From Enterobacter sp. 638 (GTDB lineage: Bacteria; Pseudomonadota; Gammaproteobacteria; Enterobacterales; Enterobacteriaceae), in the NCBI RefSeq assembly GCF_000016325.1, contig NC_009436.1:2666001-2730000 (forward strand): a stretch of 64,000 nt of DNA, written 5' to 3'. Shown here piece by piece: positions 39,981 through 48,662 of the stretch; position 1 is the first letter of the stretch; each line of letters begins with the position of its first letter. Under the pieces are notes generated by a model, which did not search any database, was not told the DNA's origin, and worked only from the letters and a program-made list of their open reading frames with translations. The position numbers were made by a program, and so were the translations under genes.

Positions 39981-40700
39981 CTATAACTTACCCAGTTTGG
40001 TACGTAAGCGTTTAATGGCCTGGCTGTGCAACTGGCTAACCCTGGACTCCCCCACTTCCAGAACCGCGCCGATCTCCTTAAGATTCAGCTCTTCCTGGTA
40101 ATAGAGGGTTAACACCAACTGCTCACGTTCAGGCAATGCTTCAATCGCATCCATTACGCGTTGGCGTAAATTACCTTCCAGTAATTGGTGTAACGGGTTT
40201 TCGTGCTGATTTTCATCAGTCACCAGTTCAACACTATCGCCATGCTCTTCACGCCACTCATCATAAGAGAAGAGCTGGCTGTTATTAGTATCAAGCAACA
40301 TCTGACGATAATCCTGAACCGCGATCCCGAGACGCTCCGCCACTTCAGTTTCTGTCGCGTTTCGTCCCAGCTCTTGTTCCAGTTGCCCTATAGCATGTGC
40401 CACTTCGCGGGCATTGCGGCGAACACTTCGCGGTACCCAGTCACGGCTACGCAGTTCGTCCAGCATCGCACCACGAATACGCTGTACTGCGTAAGTCGTA
40501 AATGCCGTTCCTTGCAGAGCGTCATACCGATCCACTGCATTCAGTAGACCAATACCGCCCGCCTGTAGCAGGTCGTCCAATTCAACACTCGCTGGCAATC
40601 GCACCTGGAGGCGCAATGCTTCGTGACGCACCAGCGGGACATAACGCTGCCACAGCGAGTGTTTATCCATTACACCATCAGCGGTATAGAGTGTATTCAC
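39981..40700 (-). CDS. fliA: Flagellar sigma factor FliA (sigma-28)
   Basis: FliA directs RNA polymerase to late flagellar promoters such as those of fliC and fliD. The 239-aa length equals E. coli FliA. Region 2 (VELDDLLQAGGIGLLNAV, FTTYAVQRIRGAML) and region 4 (EIGAVLEVGESRVSQLHSQA) are intact. The start is GTG, as in E. coli, and the upstream sequence matches the E. coli fliA promoter region. Unlike E. coli, the upstream neighbour is the glycosylation cluster, not fliC. Confidence 0.98.
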   Translation of the reverse strand: MNTLYTADGVMDKHSLWQRYVPLVRHEALRLQVRLPASVELDDLLQAGGIGLLNAVDRYDALQGTAFTTYAVQRIRGAMLDELRSRDWVPRSVRRNAREVAHAIGQLEQELGRNATETEVAERLGIAVQDYRQMLLDTNNSQLFSYDEWREEHGDSVELVTDENQHENPLHQLLEGNLRQRVMDAIEALPEREQLVLTLYYQEELNLKEIGAVLEVGESRVSQLHSQAIKRLRTKLGKL

Positions 40701-40827
40701 GATAAACAGCCCTGCGTTAATTGAGTTATCGGCATGATTATCCGATTCTGGAGGGGTTTTAATCGGGTGAATAGTGGGTGAAATGAGGGGTTATTTGAAG
40801 GGTAATGTAAAAAAGAGGACTGCCCGA

Positions 40828-42042
40828 CTAATAGCCGGGCGACAAAGTGATTGTCCGGGTTAATGTTTTTAACAAATCGTAGCCATCCCAGTGCAGTGTA
40901 AATTCCATCGTTTGGCCCACTGCAACTATTCGATCAATACCCTTTGGCGCGCAGTTAAGAATAAACTGTTCAAGGTTATTTTTTGTTAAACCCAACGTCG
41001 CGATGGTTTGACATTTCTCGCCACAAACGGGCGCGATTTCACTAATATCATCGACAAGCCACTCATAAAAAAGTCCGCTGCCATGATGATTTTCCAGCAT
41101 GTCCTGCGTGACCTTTTCCGCTTCTACCCTGAAAATATGCCGCGTTGCTGATGGGATATATTTTAATTCAGGACTAAGCGCCGCGCGCTCACAATAATCA
41201 GCCAACGTTTTTACCACAGAAACCGCTTCTGGCGCAGGTTTGTCGCGTAAATAAGTCTCAAATGCAGCCCAAAATAACGCGCGAGCTTCAGCCTTTTTCT
41301 CACCTAACCATACTACCAATTTTGGTGAGGTACAGGCCTGTTGGTCGGTTAATAATGTGTCGTTATAAAAGTTTTGCGCAATGCGCTGCTTATTGTCGGC
41401 GGCGATATAAGCATCAGCCTGAATAACAGCAATGGAATAGCGATCGGCAAAAGCAATATCTACTGCACGCGCAGATAAAGGCGACTGGCGAATTAATGCG
41501 ATGGTGTTATCGCCCCCCCAAATCAGACGAGCCTGACACATAGCAGAGAGGGCGTGATTAATTTCTGGCTCATGCCCATATTGCACCAGACAAATCAATT
41601 CCCGTATCGCAACATGTTGTTCAAGCGCCTGATTAAGTGCCTGACAAATAATATCGACCTGGACAAAGGGTTTCGATGGCAACCGCACGATGTTGGCATT
41701 CCCGGTCAGTAATCCAGCAAACAAAGAGTATGCAAAATTGACAGCAACGTTTGACGGCGCAATATGAAACGCAACACCTCTGCCCAGCAATAATTCATTA
41801 TATGCGTGCGTATTTTTCATTTGCTCCAGTGCCGCTTTCCGACACCAGAATGCCAGCGAAATAACATCGCTGTGCGTCCGGGCCTGTGGCTCCGTAAGCA
41901 AAATTTTTGAGAAGGATTGCAAAAACGCGATCACGTCCGAATCAAATGGAATACGCGGCTTAACGGTGCGCATCTGCTCCAGCACCTGTTCGTTGCCTAC
42001 CCGATAACGCAACGTTTTAAAAATCGGCGGCATAGGTATCAC
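40828..42042 (-). CDS. LuxC-like acyl-CoA/acyl-protein reductase
   Basis: A 404-aa protein of the LuxC family (aldehyde-dehydrogenase fold), which reduces an activated acyl group to an aldehyde using NADPH. The nucleophilic cysteine is Cys237 in LTDQQACTSPK, and the nucleotide-binding part includes FHIAPSNVAVNFAYSL. The GTG start is preferred because AGAGG lies just before it; it overlaps the luxE-like gene by 26 bases. There is no luciferase (luxAB) here, so the aldehyde must serve another purpose, probably in flagellin-sugar synthesis. Last gene of the cluster before fliA. Confidence 0.85.
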   Translation of the reverse strand: MIPMPPIFKTLRYRVGNEQVLEQMRTVKPRIPFDSDVIAFLQSFSKILLTEPQARTHSDVISLAFWCRKAALEQMKNTHAYNELLLGRGVAFHIAPSNVAVNFAYSLFAGLLTGNANIVRLPSKPFVQVDIICQALNQALEQHVAIRELICLVQYGHEPEINHALSAMCQARLIWGGDNTIALIRQSPLSARAVDIAFADRYSIAVIQADAYIAADNKQRIAQNFYNDTLLTDQQACTSPKLVVWLGEKKAEARALFWAAFETYLRDKPAPEAVSVVKTLADYCERAALSPELKYIPSATRHIFRVEAEKVTQDMLENHHGSGLFYEWLVDDISEIAPVCGEKCQTIATLGLTKNNLEQFILNCAPKGIDRIVAVGQTMEFTLHWDGYDLLKTLTRTITLSPGY

Positions 42043-43099
42043 TGCACCCTCTTATTTCTGCATTTTTGAGTCGACCGATAATACGAAAATACTTTCCGGC
42101 TCTGCCGCACGGACAATCATCCTCGCCCAACACAACCCCTTCATCTTCCGTTAACAGCGAATGCCCAGGATAAGATTCCGGAAGCGTCGAAAGTACCTGG
42201 ATAATACCTGGCTTACCGTGCGCACAGGGGGAGAGATCCACGGGATCGCGCACAATAACATCCGAGAAAATACTGGCGTGGAGATGGCCTTGCTCGCACT
42301 GCATATAGATGCAGCCGGTCTGTTCCACCATGCCATAATAATCATAAATTTTCGTCAGGCCGCACACGCTCTGCAACGCATCGGCAAACGCGCTGGCGGA
42401 AACCGCCTGTGACTGCAGCTTTTTCCAGCCGCCGCCGTGGATAAGGATCCCGTTCGCTAAATCCAGCTTCACCCCGCTGTCCTTAAGCGCCTGATAAAAA
42501 TGTTGCCAGACCATAAAGGTAAAACCAAACAGCAGGATAGGCTTACCCTGATGGCGCTCCAGAAACGCGGTGATACTGTCGATATCCAGCGCCATCGAAT
42601 CCGTTAATGCCCAGCACCGCTCGGAGCCGAACATGGAAAACCCGAGGATCCCCGCGCCGCGCGCAGAGAACATATTGCGATCTTTCATCACCGCCGGCGT
42701 ATCGAGAATGAGCATCGGCAAACGCCCTGCGCCGGTGAAATGGCTGACAATTCGCACCAGCGTTTTCTGCTGTCGCGCCGCTGTCATCTTATCGAGAAAA
42801 ATACGCGAAACCGCCTGCCCCGTCGTCCCTGAGGAGGTCATGGTTTTCACCACCGCGTCATCCGGCACGCTTTTAAGCGTCAGCGTTTTAAACAGCGACA
42901 CCGGCAAAAACGGAATGTCTTCCGGCTGTTCAAGCTGCGTCACATTGCAGCCCAGCCCCTGCAAAATATTGCGATACGGCTCGCAGTTTTGCTGGTGATG
43001 TTCCGTCAGTTTGCGCAGTCGTTGCAGCATATGCTCGCGCTTTTCTTGACGCTCAAATGCGTAGGGGCCGTGCTCTAGCCAGGCATCACACTCAATCAC
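42017..43099 (-). CDS. LuxE-like acyl-protein synthetase
   Basis: A 360-aa ANL-superfamily protein of the LuxE type, which activates a carboxylic acid with ATP and passes the acyl group to the reductase partner. The phosphate-binding loop is TSSGTTGQAVS near residue 89. The C-terminal family block GEDDCPCGRAGKYF...GRLKNAEIRGCSD carries the conserved cysteines. It overlaps both the acyl-AMP ligase (8 bases) and the LuxC-like gene (26 bases), implying coupled synthesis and a complex like LuxE-LuxC. Confidence 0.85.
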   Translation of the reverse strand: MIECDAWLEHGPYAFERQEKREHMLQRLRKLTEHHQQNCEPYRNILQGLGCNVTQLEQPEDIPFLPVSLFKTLTLKSVPDDAVVKTMTSSGTTGQAVSRIFLDKMTAARQQKTLVRIVSHFTGAGRLPMLILDTPAVMKDRNMFSARGAGILGFSMFGSERCWALTDSMALDIDSITAFLERHQGKPILLFGFTFMVWQHFYQALKDSGVKLDLANGILIHGGGWKKLQSQAVSASAFADALQSVCGLTKIYDYYGMVEQTGCIYMQCEQGHLHASIFSDVIVRDPVDLSPCAHGKPGIIQVLSTLPESYPGHSLLTEDEGVVLGEDDCPCGRAGKYFRIIGRLKNAEIRGCSDTYAADF

Positions 43100-44474
43100 A
43101 CAATGCCTCCAGCGCTCTGTACAGCGTCTTGCCTGTCGGATTTTTAGGGATCGCGTCGATCCCTTTCACCGTAAAGGCGGAATGATGAAGCTGGCAGGTT
43201 TGCGCAAGATAGCTTTTTACCGCTTCGGTCTGTGCGGCGTCAGTAATAAACACCTGTACATTGTCGTCACGCCCAACCGCCACGCACTCCGTGGCCGGGA
43301 AGGCCTTCAGTACCAGATGCTCCAGCTCATCCAGGCCTACGCGGTTGCCGAACACTTTCAAAAAACGCGTCTTTCGCCCGACGATGGTGTACAGGCCGTT
43401 CTCATCGCAGCTTGCCAGATCGCCGGTGGCCAGACGCCCCTGACGCTCATCACTTTTTGCCAGATCTTCACGGCAGGTGGCGTAACCGAGCGTCACGTTT
43501 TCACCGTAATAAATCAGCTCGCCGCGCTGTCCGGCTGTGGTGATTACCGTTCCGCTCTCATCTTCGAGCGCAAATTTACCGCCAGGGATCGCCATCCCCA
43601 TCACGCCGGGATTATCCATGGACAGTTCGGTAGGCAAAAAACCCATCCGCGAGGTGGCTTCGGCTGCGCCGTACATGACAAAAAAGCGTAGCCCCTTTTC
43701 CGCGGCCCATGCCGCCAGCTCACTTTGCAGTTCCGGGCGCAATTTGCCCCCGGCCTGGGTCAGCGTTTTCAACGACGGGAGATCCATACGGGTAAAGCGC
43801 AGTTTTTTGAGAATTTCCCAGCTGTACGGCACGCCTGATAACGATGTCGCCGCATGCTGTTTCAAAAAGCGCCAGAACGTCGGTTGAACCGGCCCGCTGT
43901 TGGTCAACAGCAGCGTGGCCCCTTGCGCCAGATGAGTGTTGATAATCGACAGGCCATATACGTAGTTCATCGGCAGCCAGGCAAATGCGCGCTCGTGGCT
44001 GTCGATATCGAGATAATCCACAATACTGCGGGTGTTGCTCAGCAGGTTTTGATAGCTCTGGCGCACCAGTTTCGGGCTGCCCGTTGAACCTGACGTGGCA
44101 ATCAACAGTGCCAGCGCATCGTCCATTTCGGGTGCGGGTTGATGTAAATCGTGCAGCTGGTACGTCCCCGCTTCGGCGTCATCCTGCTTCCAGACAAAAC
44201 CTGGACGGTAGATATCCATCAGCTGTTGCAGCAGTTCCGGGGCGATGTTTTTGTCCAGCATCAGCGGGACGGCGCGGGCGTTCAGGCAGGCCAGATACCC
44301 CACCAGCGCGCCGGGGCTGTTATCGCACAGACAAAAAACCAGCGCACGCGCAGGCAACTGTTCAGCCAGCGTGCTGACCGATTGCGCCAGCTGGCGATAG
44401 GTGAGCTGTGTTTCATCCTCGCTGATCACCGCCACCGCATCGCCGTACTGTTCAAGCTGCCAGAAGGCTGTCAT
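43092..44474 (-). CDS. Acyl-AMP ligase / acyl-CoA synthetase-like enzyme
   Basis: A 460-aa ANL enzyme that adenylates a carboxylic acid and probably loads it onto the ACP encoded six genes upstream. Motif A3 LLIATSGSTGSPKLV (near residue 118), a GYATCREDLAKSDE-TGDL block, the hinge GRKTRFLKVFGNRVGLDELE, and the catalytic lysine in IPKNPTGKTLYR at the end. The ATG at 44474 overlaps the transketolase stop by four bases; a longer upstream frame is not used. Substrate unknown. Confidence 0.85.
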   Translation of the reverse strand: MTAFWQLEQYGDAVAVISEDETQLTYRQLAQSVSTLAEQLPARALVFCLCDNSPGALVGYLACLNARAVPLMLDKNIAPELLQQLMDIYRPGFVWKQDDAEAGTYQLHDLHQPAPEMDDALALLIATSGSTGSPKLVRQSYQNLLSNTRSIVDYLDIDSHERAFAWLPMNYVYGLSIINTHLAQGATLLLTNSGPVQPTFWRFLKQHAATSLSGVPYSWEILKKLRFTRMDLPSLKTLTQAGGKLRPELQSELAAWAAEKGLRFFVMYGAAEATSRMGFLPTELSMDNPGVMGMAIPGGKFALEDESGTVITTAGQRGELIYYGENVTLGYATCREDLAKSDERQGRLATGDLASCDENGLYTIVGRKTRFLKVFGNRVGLDELEHLVLKAFPATECVAVGRDDNVQVFITDAAQTEAVKSYLAQTCQLHHSAFTVKGIDAIPKNPTGKTLYRALEALCD

Positions 44475-45439
44475 AGCCCGGTCTCCAGAATCGTACCCGC
44501 GATCTGCGCCGCGGTCAGCCCGTTTTGCTCCAGCATCCACGCGTACTCTCCTGCCGGGCCATAACCCTGCGGAATACCGATGGTTAACAGACGTGGCGCT
44601 GTTGGCTGAGTCACCAGAAACTCGGCGACGGCGCTGCCAAGACCGCCGATGACGCTATGTTCTTCAACACTGACCATCAGTTTGCAGCCCAGCTGTTTTT
44701 TCAGCGCGTCGTTATCCAGCGGTTTGAGGGTGAACATATCCAGCACGCTACAGCTGATCCCGCGCTCGGCCAGCAATTCTGCCGCCTTCAGCGAAGCCGA
44801 AACCATGCTGCCCGTCGCGACCAGCGCAACGTCTGTACCCTCGCGGAGCAGGTTAGCTTTGCCAGGGACAAATTCAACCGCTTCACGATAAACAATTGGC
44901 GTGCGCATCCCGCCGGTGAGACGCAGATAAACGGGACCGTTAAGCTTAGCCGCTGCGAGCGTGAGCAGCGCGGTCGCAGTCGCATCTGCAGGGGAAAGAA
45001 TGGTTAAATTCGGAATTGATCGCAGCGTGGCGATATCTTCTATTCCGTAGTGCGTGGTGCCAAACATGCCCATCGCAAAGCCAGACGCCAGCCCGACCAC
45101 TTTGATGTTGCCTTGCAAATAGCCCATGTAATGGCGCATTTGTTCGCAGGCGCGCAGCGCGGCAAAATTAGCAAACGTCGTCGCAAAGGGAATGCTTCCC
45201 TGAGACGCAATCCCCGCCGCCACGCCAATCAGATTTTGCTCGGCAATGCCCACGTTGAGATAGCGCTCGGGAAACGTGTGGCTGAAACGCTCCATGCCTG
45301 ACGTAATGCCAAGATCCGCCGTCAGGCCGATAATATCTGGATTCTGCTTGGCGAGATTCAGCAGCGTCACACCAAAGGTGCCGCGCGTACCCATCATCGA
45401 CCAAGCGCGCACATCGGCCGGAGAAACGGAAATCTTCAT
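44471..45439 (-). CDS. Transketolase-like protein, C-terminal half
   Basis: A 322-aa protein with the pyrimidine-binding and C-terminal domains of transketolase or DXS-type enzymes. The catalytic Glu lies in VGIAEQNLIGVAAG near residue 77. It needs the other half (next gene upstream) to form a thiamine-diphosphate enzyme that moves a two-carbon ketol unit. Split transketolases occur in secondary metabolism and surface-sugar clusters. Four-base overlaps with both neighbours indicate coupling. Confidence 0.88.
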   Translation of the reverse strand: MKISVSPADVRAWSMMGTRGTFGVTLLNLAKQNPDIIGLTADLGITSGMERFSHTFPERYLNVGIAEQNLIGVAAGIASQGSIPFATTFANFAALRACEQMRHYMGYLQGNIKVVGLASGFAMGMFGTTHYGIEDIATLRSIPNLTILSPADATATALLTLAAAKLNGPVYLRLTGGMRTPIVYREAVEFVPGKANLLREGTDVALVATGSMVSASLKAAELLAERGISCSVLDMFTLKPLDNDALKKQLGCKLMVSVEEHSVIGGLGSAVAEFLVTQPTAPRLLTIGIPQGYGPAGEYAWMLEQNGLTAAQIAGTILETGL

Positions 45440-46245
45440 ACCAGTTCCTCCCGCGCAGCACCGTGCTGTGCCGCGGACAGTTTAGCGCGGTGAAACGCGT
45501 TATTATTTTCCATAAACGAGATCCCCTTCCCTTTCACGGTGGTGGCGATAACCGCTTTTGGTTTGTTGTGGGAAGGTGCGGCGAAGGCCTGTTGCAGAGC
45601 CTGAATATCGTGCCCGTCGCACACTTCGACGTGCCAGCCGCAGGCCTGCCACAGCGCGGGGAAATTCATTTTTAGCGTTTGCTCGCAGGCGATGTCCGAC
45701 TGATAGCCGTTAACGTCAACGATAGCCGTCAGATTCTCTAATCCATGATGGGCCGCAAAAAGTGCGCTCTCCCAGATAGATCCTTCATTGCATTCGCCAT
45801 CGCCCAATACCACGTAGCTGTGCCACGGCTGTTGCTTGAGGCGCTGATGCCAAGCGATGCCACTGGCAAAGCCGACGCCAAGCCCAAGCGATCCACCCGC
45901 GAAATCAATCCCTAGCGCAGGGTTCATCGGGGTTAATGCCGGAAAGAGCGAGCCGCTATGATCGAAGGTCGCCAGTTGCTCATCGCTGAGCACGCCGTAA
46001 TGGTGCAGTGTCGTATAGAGCGCCAGTGCGGCATGCCCCTTACTTAATAAAAAGCGATCGCGTTCCTGAGCGGCCATATTCTCCGGCTGATAACGCATCA
46101 CCGATCCATACAGAACGGTGGCGATATCGACCATCGACAGCGCCGAGCCAAGATGCACTCCGTCAACGGGCGCATGAAACGCGACATCAACGATCGAGCG
46201 GCGGATCTGGCGGGCGGCCAGCTGCAGTTCAGCGAGCGATTTCAT
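45436..46245 (-). CDS. Transketolase-like protein, N-terminal half (TPP domain)
   Basis: A 269-aa thiamine-diphosphate/metal-binding half of a split transketolase. It has HLGSALSMVDIATVLYG and LSKGHAALALYTTLH at the N-terminal side and the TPP motif GDGECNEGSIWESA ... VDVNGYQ near residues 147-183, then KGKGISFMENN. Together with the next gene it should transfer a ketol unit from a sugar phosphate to an aldehyde; the LuxC-like enzyme could supply that aldehyde, which is inference. Confidence 0.88.
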   Translation of the reverse strand: MKSLAELQLAARQIRRSIVDVAFHAPVDGVHLGSALSMVDIATVLYGSVMRYQPENMAAQERDRFLLSKGHAALALYTTLHHYGVLSDEQLATFDHSGSLFPALTPMNPALGIDFAGGSLGLGVGFASGIAWHQRLKQQPWHSYVVLGDGECNEGSIWESALFAAHHGLENLTAIVDVNGYQSDIACEQTLKMNFPALWQACGWHVEVCDGHDIQALQQAFAAPSHNKPKAVIATTVKGKGISFMENNNAFHRAKLSAAQHGAAREELV

Positions 46246-46985
46246 CGTAGGCCACCGTCGACGCGGATTGTCTGACCGGTAATGTAGCTGGCCAGATCGG
46301 AGACTAAAAAGACCGCCGCATCGGCGATATTCGACGGATTACCCAGACGACGCAGATCCGTCTGATTGCGCGTGGCTTCGATAATGGCCGCAGGCAGCGT
46401 GGCCAGCATATCGGTATCGGTAATACCCGGTGCGATGCAATTCGCACGGATGCCAGTTTCACCCAGCTCTGTGGCAATTGACTCTGTTAAGGCAATCACC
46501 GCCGCTTTTGATGCGCCGTACGCGGATTTACCGGCATTCCCGTCCTGCGCGGCCGTCGAGGCGATATTGACGATACTGCCCTGCTTCTGGCGGGTCATCA
46601 GCTTTGACACCGACTGGGTAAAGTTGAACAGCGCAAAGAAGTTGACCTCAAACTGCTGGCGTAACGCCTGCTCGGTGGTCATCTGGAACAGCGCGTTCAG
46701 CGTAATACCGGCATTGTTGACCAGACCATGCAGCGGGCGTTTGTCGCTCATCAACTGTTTAACCGCCAGCTTCATCGCGGCCGTATCGGTCAGATCAAAA
46801 CAGAGCGGCCAAATTTGTACGCCGTGACGCGCAGAAATCTCAGCCATGTCGGCTAAAAACGCATCGTCAGCACTGCGGGCATGAGCATAAATATTGGCAC
46901 CGTTTGCCGCGAACGCTTCAACCATCGCCCGGCCAATACCGCGTTTGCAGCCGGTAATAATGACATTTTTATCTTTTAACAGCAT
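46242..46985 (-). CDS. Short-chain dehydrogenase/reductase (FabG-like) 1
   Basis: A 247-aa NAD(P)H-dependent reductase. Cofactor motif TGCKRGIGRAM, NNAG in LVNNAGITLNALF, catalytic Ser in NIASTAAQ and YGASK (Tyr-x3-Lys), and the end TGQTIRVDGGLR, all as in FabG. The ATG at 46985 gives the usual N-terminus MLLKDKNVIITG. Four-base overlap with the transketolase gene and 10 bases after the second reductase. Likely reduces a 3-oxoacyl-ACP or a keto-sugar intermediate. Confidence 0.88.
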   Translation of the reverse strand: MLLKDKNVIITGCKRGIGRAMVEAFAANGANIYAHARSADDAFLADMAEISARHGVQIWPLCFDLTDTAAMKLAVKQLMSDKRPLHGLVNNAGITLNALFQMTTEQALRQQFEVNFFALFNFTQSVSKLMTRQKQGSIVNIASTAAQDGNAGKSAYGASKAAVIALTESIATELGETGIRANCIAPGITDTDMLATLPAAIIEATRNQTDLRRLGNPSNIADAAVFLVSDLASYITGQTIRVDGGLR

Positions 46986-46995
46986 ACAACGCTCC

Positions 46996-47742
46996 TTAAT
47001 GACCAATGCCGCCGTCAACGCGAATAACCTGTCCGGTGACATAACTCGCCGCATCAGACGCTAACCAGCAAAGTGTGTTTGCGACTTCTTCGGCCAGACC
47101 TGGGCGCGAAATGGCCGCTGCCGCCATTTTTTCAGCGATTACGGATTCCGGTAAATTCTCCGTCATCGCCGTCTGAATCACGCCGGGTGCCACCGCGTTC
47201 ACGCGGATCCCCTGTGGCGCAAGTTCTGCAGAGAGCGTTTTCGTTGCCGCCACCATCGCCGCTTTTGACGCAGAGTACGATAACTGGCCGACGTTGCCGT
47301 CCAGGCCAGAAATGCTGGCGATATTGATGATACTGCCGCGCTTATTACGCAGCATCAGACGGGTCATATACTGGGTAAAGACCATCTGCGAGAAGAAATT
47401 GATGGTGAAGGTTTTTTGCATCTGCGCCAGCGTGACCATCGGGAACAGCGCATCAAGCGTAATTCCCGCCACATTCACGAGAATATCAATCGGCTGTTTG
47501 GCTTTTTGAATGGTCATCGCAGCTTGTTTGATTGAGGCGTCATCCAGCAAATCAAAGCTGACAGGCGTGATAGACACGCCGTGTTCTTCGCTGAGATCGC
47601 TGATGAAGGTCAAAAAGGCCTCATCTTCCTGCTGAACGCAGGCAAACAGGTTTGCACCCTGGCGGGCGAAGGCCACGAGCGTTGCCTTACCAATTCCCTG
47701 CAGGCATCCAGTAACAACGGCAGTTTTCCCGGCCAGTAACAT
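46996..47742 (-). CDS. Short-chain dehydrogenase/reductase (FabG-like) 2
   Basis: A 248-aa reductase related to the next gene, with which it shares the MLLxxKxxxxTG start, GITLDALF and VRIDGG-like end (TGQVIRVDGGIGH). Motifs: TGCLQGIGKAT, NVAG in place of NNAG, and YSASK with Ser in NIASISGLD. The pair probably arose by duplication and may reduce two different keto positions. It starts 17 bases after the ACP gene. Confidence 0.88.
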   Translation of the reverse strand: MLLAGKTAVVTGCLQGIGKATLVAFARQGANLFACVQQEDEAFLTFISDLSEEHGVSITPVSFDLLDDASIKQAAMTIQKAKQPIDILVNVAGITLDALFPMVTLAQMQKTFTINFFSQMVFTQYMTRLMLRNKRGSIINIASISGLDGNVGQLSYSASKAAMVAATKTLSAELAPQGIRVNAVAPGVIQTAMTENLPESVIAEKMAAAAISRPGLAEEVANTLCWLASDAASYVTGQVIRVDGGIGH

Positions 47743-47759
47743 GCTTACCTCTCCGTTAA

Positions 47760-47999
47760 TCAGGCAACTTCAACATCATATTTATTGAGGATCTCTTTCC
47801 CTTTTTCCCAGGAGGAGAAATCAATAATGTCTTCGGTGTCCAGCATGATGTCGAAGGCCTCTTCCAGCGCGGCAATCATGCTCATGTGGCCCACGGAATC
47901 CCATGACGGCGTATCCTGATATTTATACGTCGGCAGAATTTCTTCTGACACTTCAAAGGTTTCGACGAAAATCGCGTTGTATTTTACTAAATTAGTCAT
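47760..47999 (-). CDS. Acyl carrier protein
   Basis: A 79-aa acidic protein with the phosphopantetheine site DSVGHM (Ser35). It carries an acyl group as a thioester, presumably charged by the AMP ligase and worked on by the two reductases. A phosphopantetheinyl transferase must come from elsewhere in the genome. It lies between the acyltransferase and reductase genes, so it is likely the acyl donor for the sugar N-acyltransferase. Confidence 0.92.
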   Translation of the reverse strand: MTNLVKYNAIFVETFEVSEEILPTYKYQDTPSWDSVGHMSMIAALEEAFDIMLDTEDIIDFSSWEKGKEILNKYDVEVA

Positions 48000-48023
48000 C
48001 TCAAATAGCTCCAGATAAAACAG

Positions 48024-48662
48024 TTACTTAAATACTTTCTTTTGATCGTTTTTACGCATCACGCGCGCCGGATTCCCCAGCGCGACAGAGTCATCAGCGA
48101 TATCGCTGAACACTGCGCTGCCCATGCCGATGATGACGTCATCGCCGAGGGTAGTTTTTTCTTTAATGGCAGAGTTCATGCCGATAAAGACGCGTTTGCC
48201 GACAACACAGTGTCCGGCCAGCGTCACGTTGCTGGACACCACGCTGTGCACACCAACGTGCGTATCGTGACCGACACTCGCGTGCGGCTGAATCAAGGTG
48301 TTTTCTGCAATAAACACATCGCAGGAGATAAAGGCGTGGTCGCAGATAATCGCGCCCGCGCCAATATGTGTTCCTGGCGGAATAAAAACGGAAGGATGGA
48401 TTAACGTCGCCAGACTGGTTTTCGCCAGCACTTTCTCGGCCAGCTTCTGCCGCGCAGCGGGTTCGCCAATGGCGATCACCACTTCAGTGCACGGATGATC
48501 CAGCAGCGCAAAGCGGTGAACCGGCACACCGGAGACCATATTTTCGTCAGTCACATCATCAATAAAGAAGATCTCTTCCCAGCGTGAAGATTGATTCAGC
48601 TGCTGTGCCAGCATTAAGACTTCGCGGCCCAGGCCACCTGCGCCATAAATACCCAGTTTCAT
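48024..48662 (-). CDS. NeuD/PglD/VioB-type sugar N-acyltransferase
   Basis: A 212-aa left-handed beta-helix acyltransferase. An N-terminal Rossmann-like domain (GIYGAGGLGREVLML) binds the nucleotide-sugar, and hexapeptide repeats fill about residues 85-200. The catalytic His lies in PHASVGHDTHVG near residue 132. Family members transfer acetyl from acetyl-CoA to the 4-amino group of UDP- or dTDP-sugars. With an ACP next door, it may use a longer or hydroxylated acyl chain. Overlaps the aminotransferase gene by four bases. Confidence 0.88.
   Translation of the reverse strand: MKLGIYGAGGLGREVLMLAQQLNQSSRWEEIFFIDDVTDENMVSGVPVHRFALLDHPCTEVVIAIGEPAARQKLAEKVLAKTSLATLIHPSVFIPPGTHIGAGAIICDHAFISCDVFIAENTLIQPHASVGHDTHVGVHSVVSSNVTLAGHCVVGKRVFIGMNSAIKEKTTLGDDVIIGMGSAVFSDIADDSVALGNPARVMRKNDQKKVFK

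Noticed and set aside
40828..43099. Bioluminescence (lux) operon
   Set aside because: Only LuxC- and LuxE-like genes occur; luxA, luxB and luxD are absent and the context is sugar and flagellin modification.
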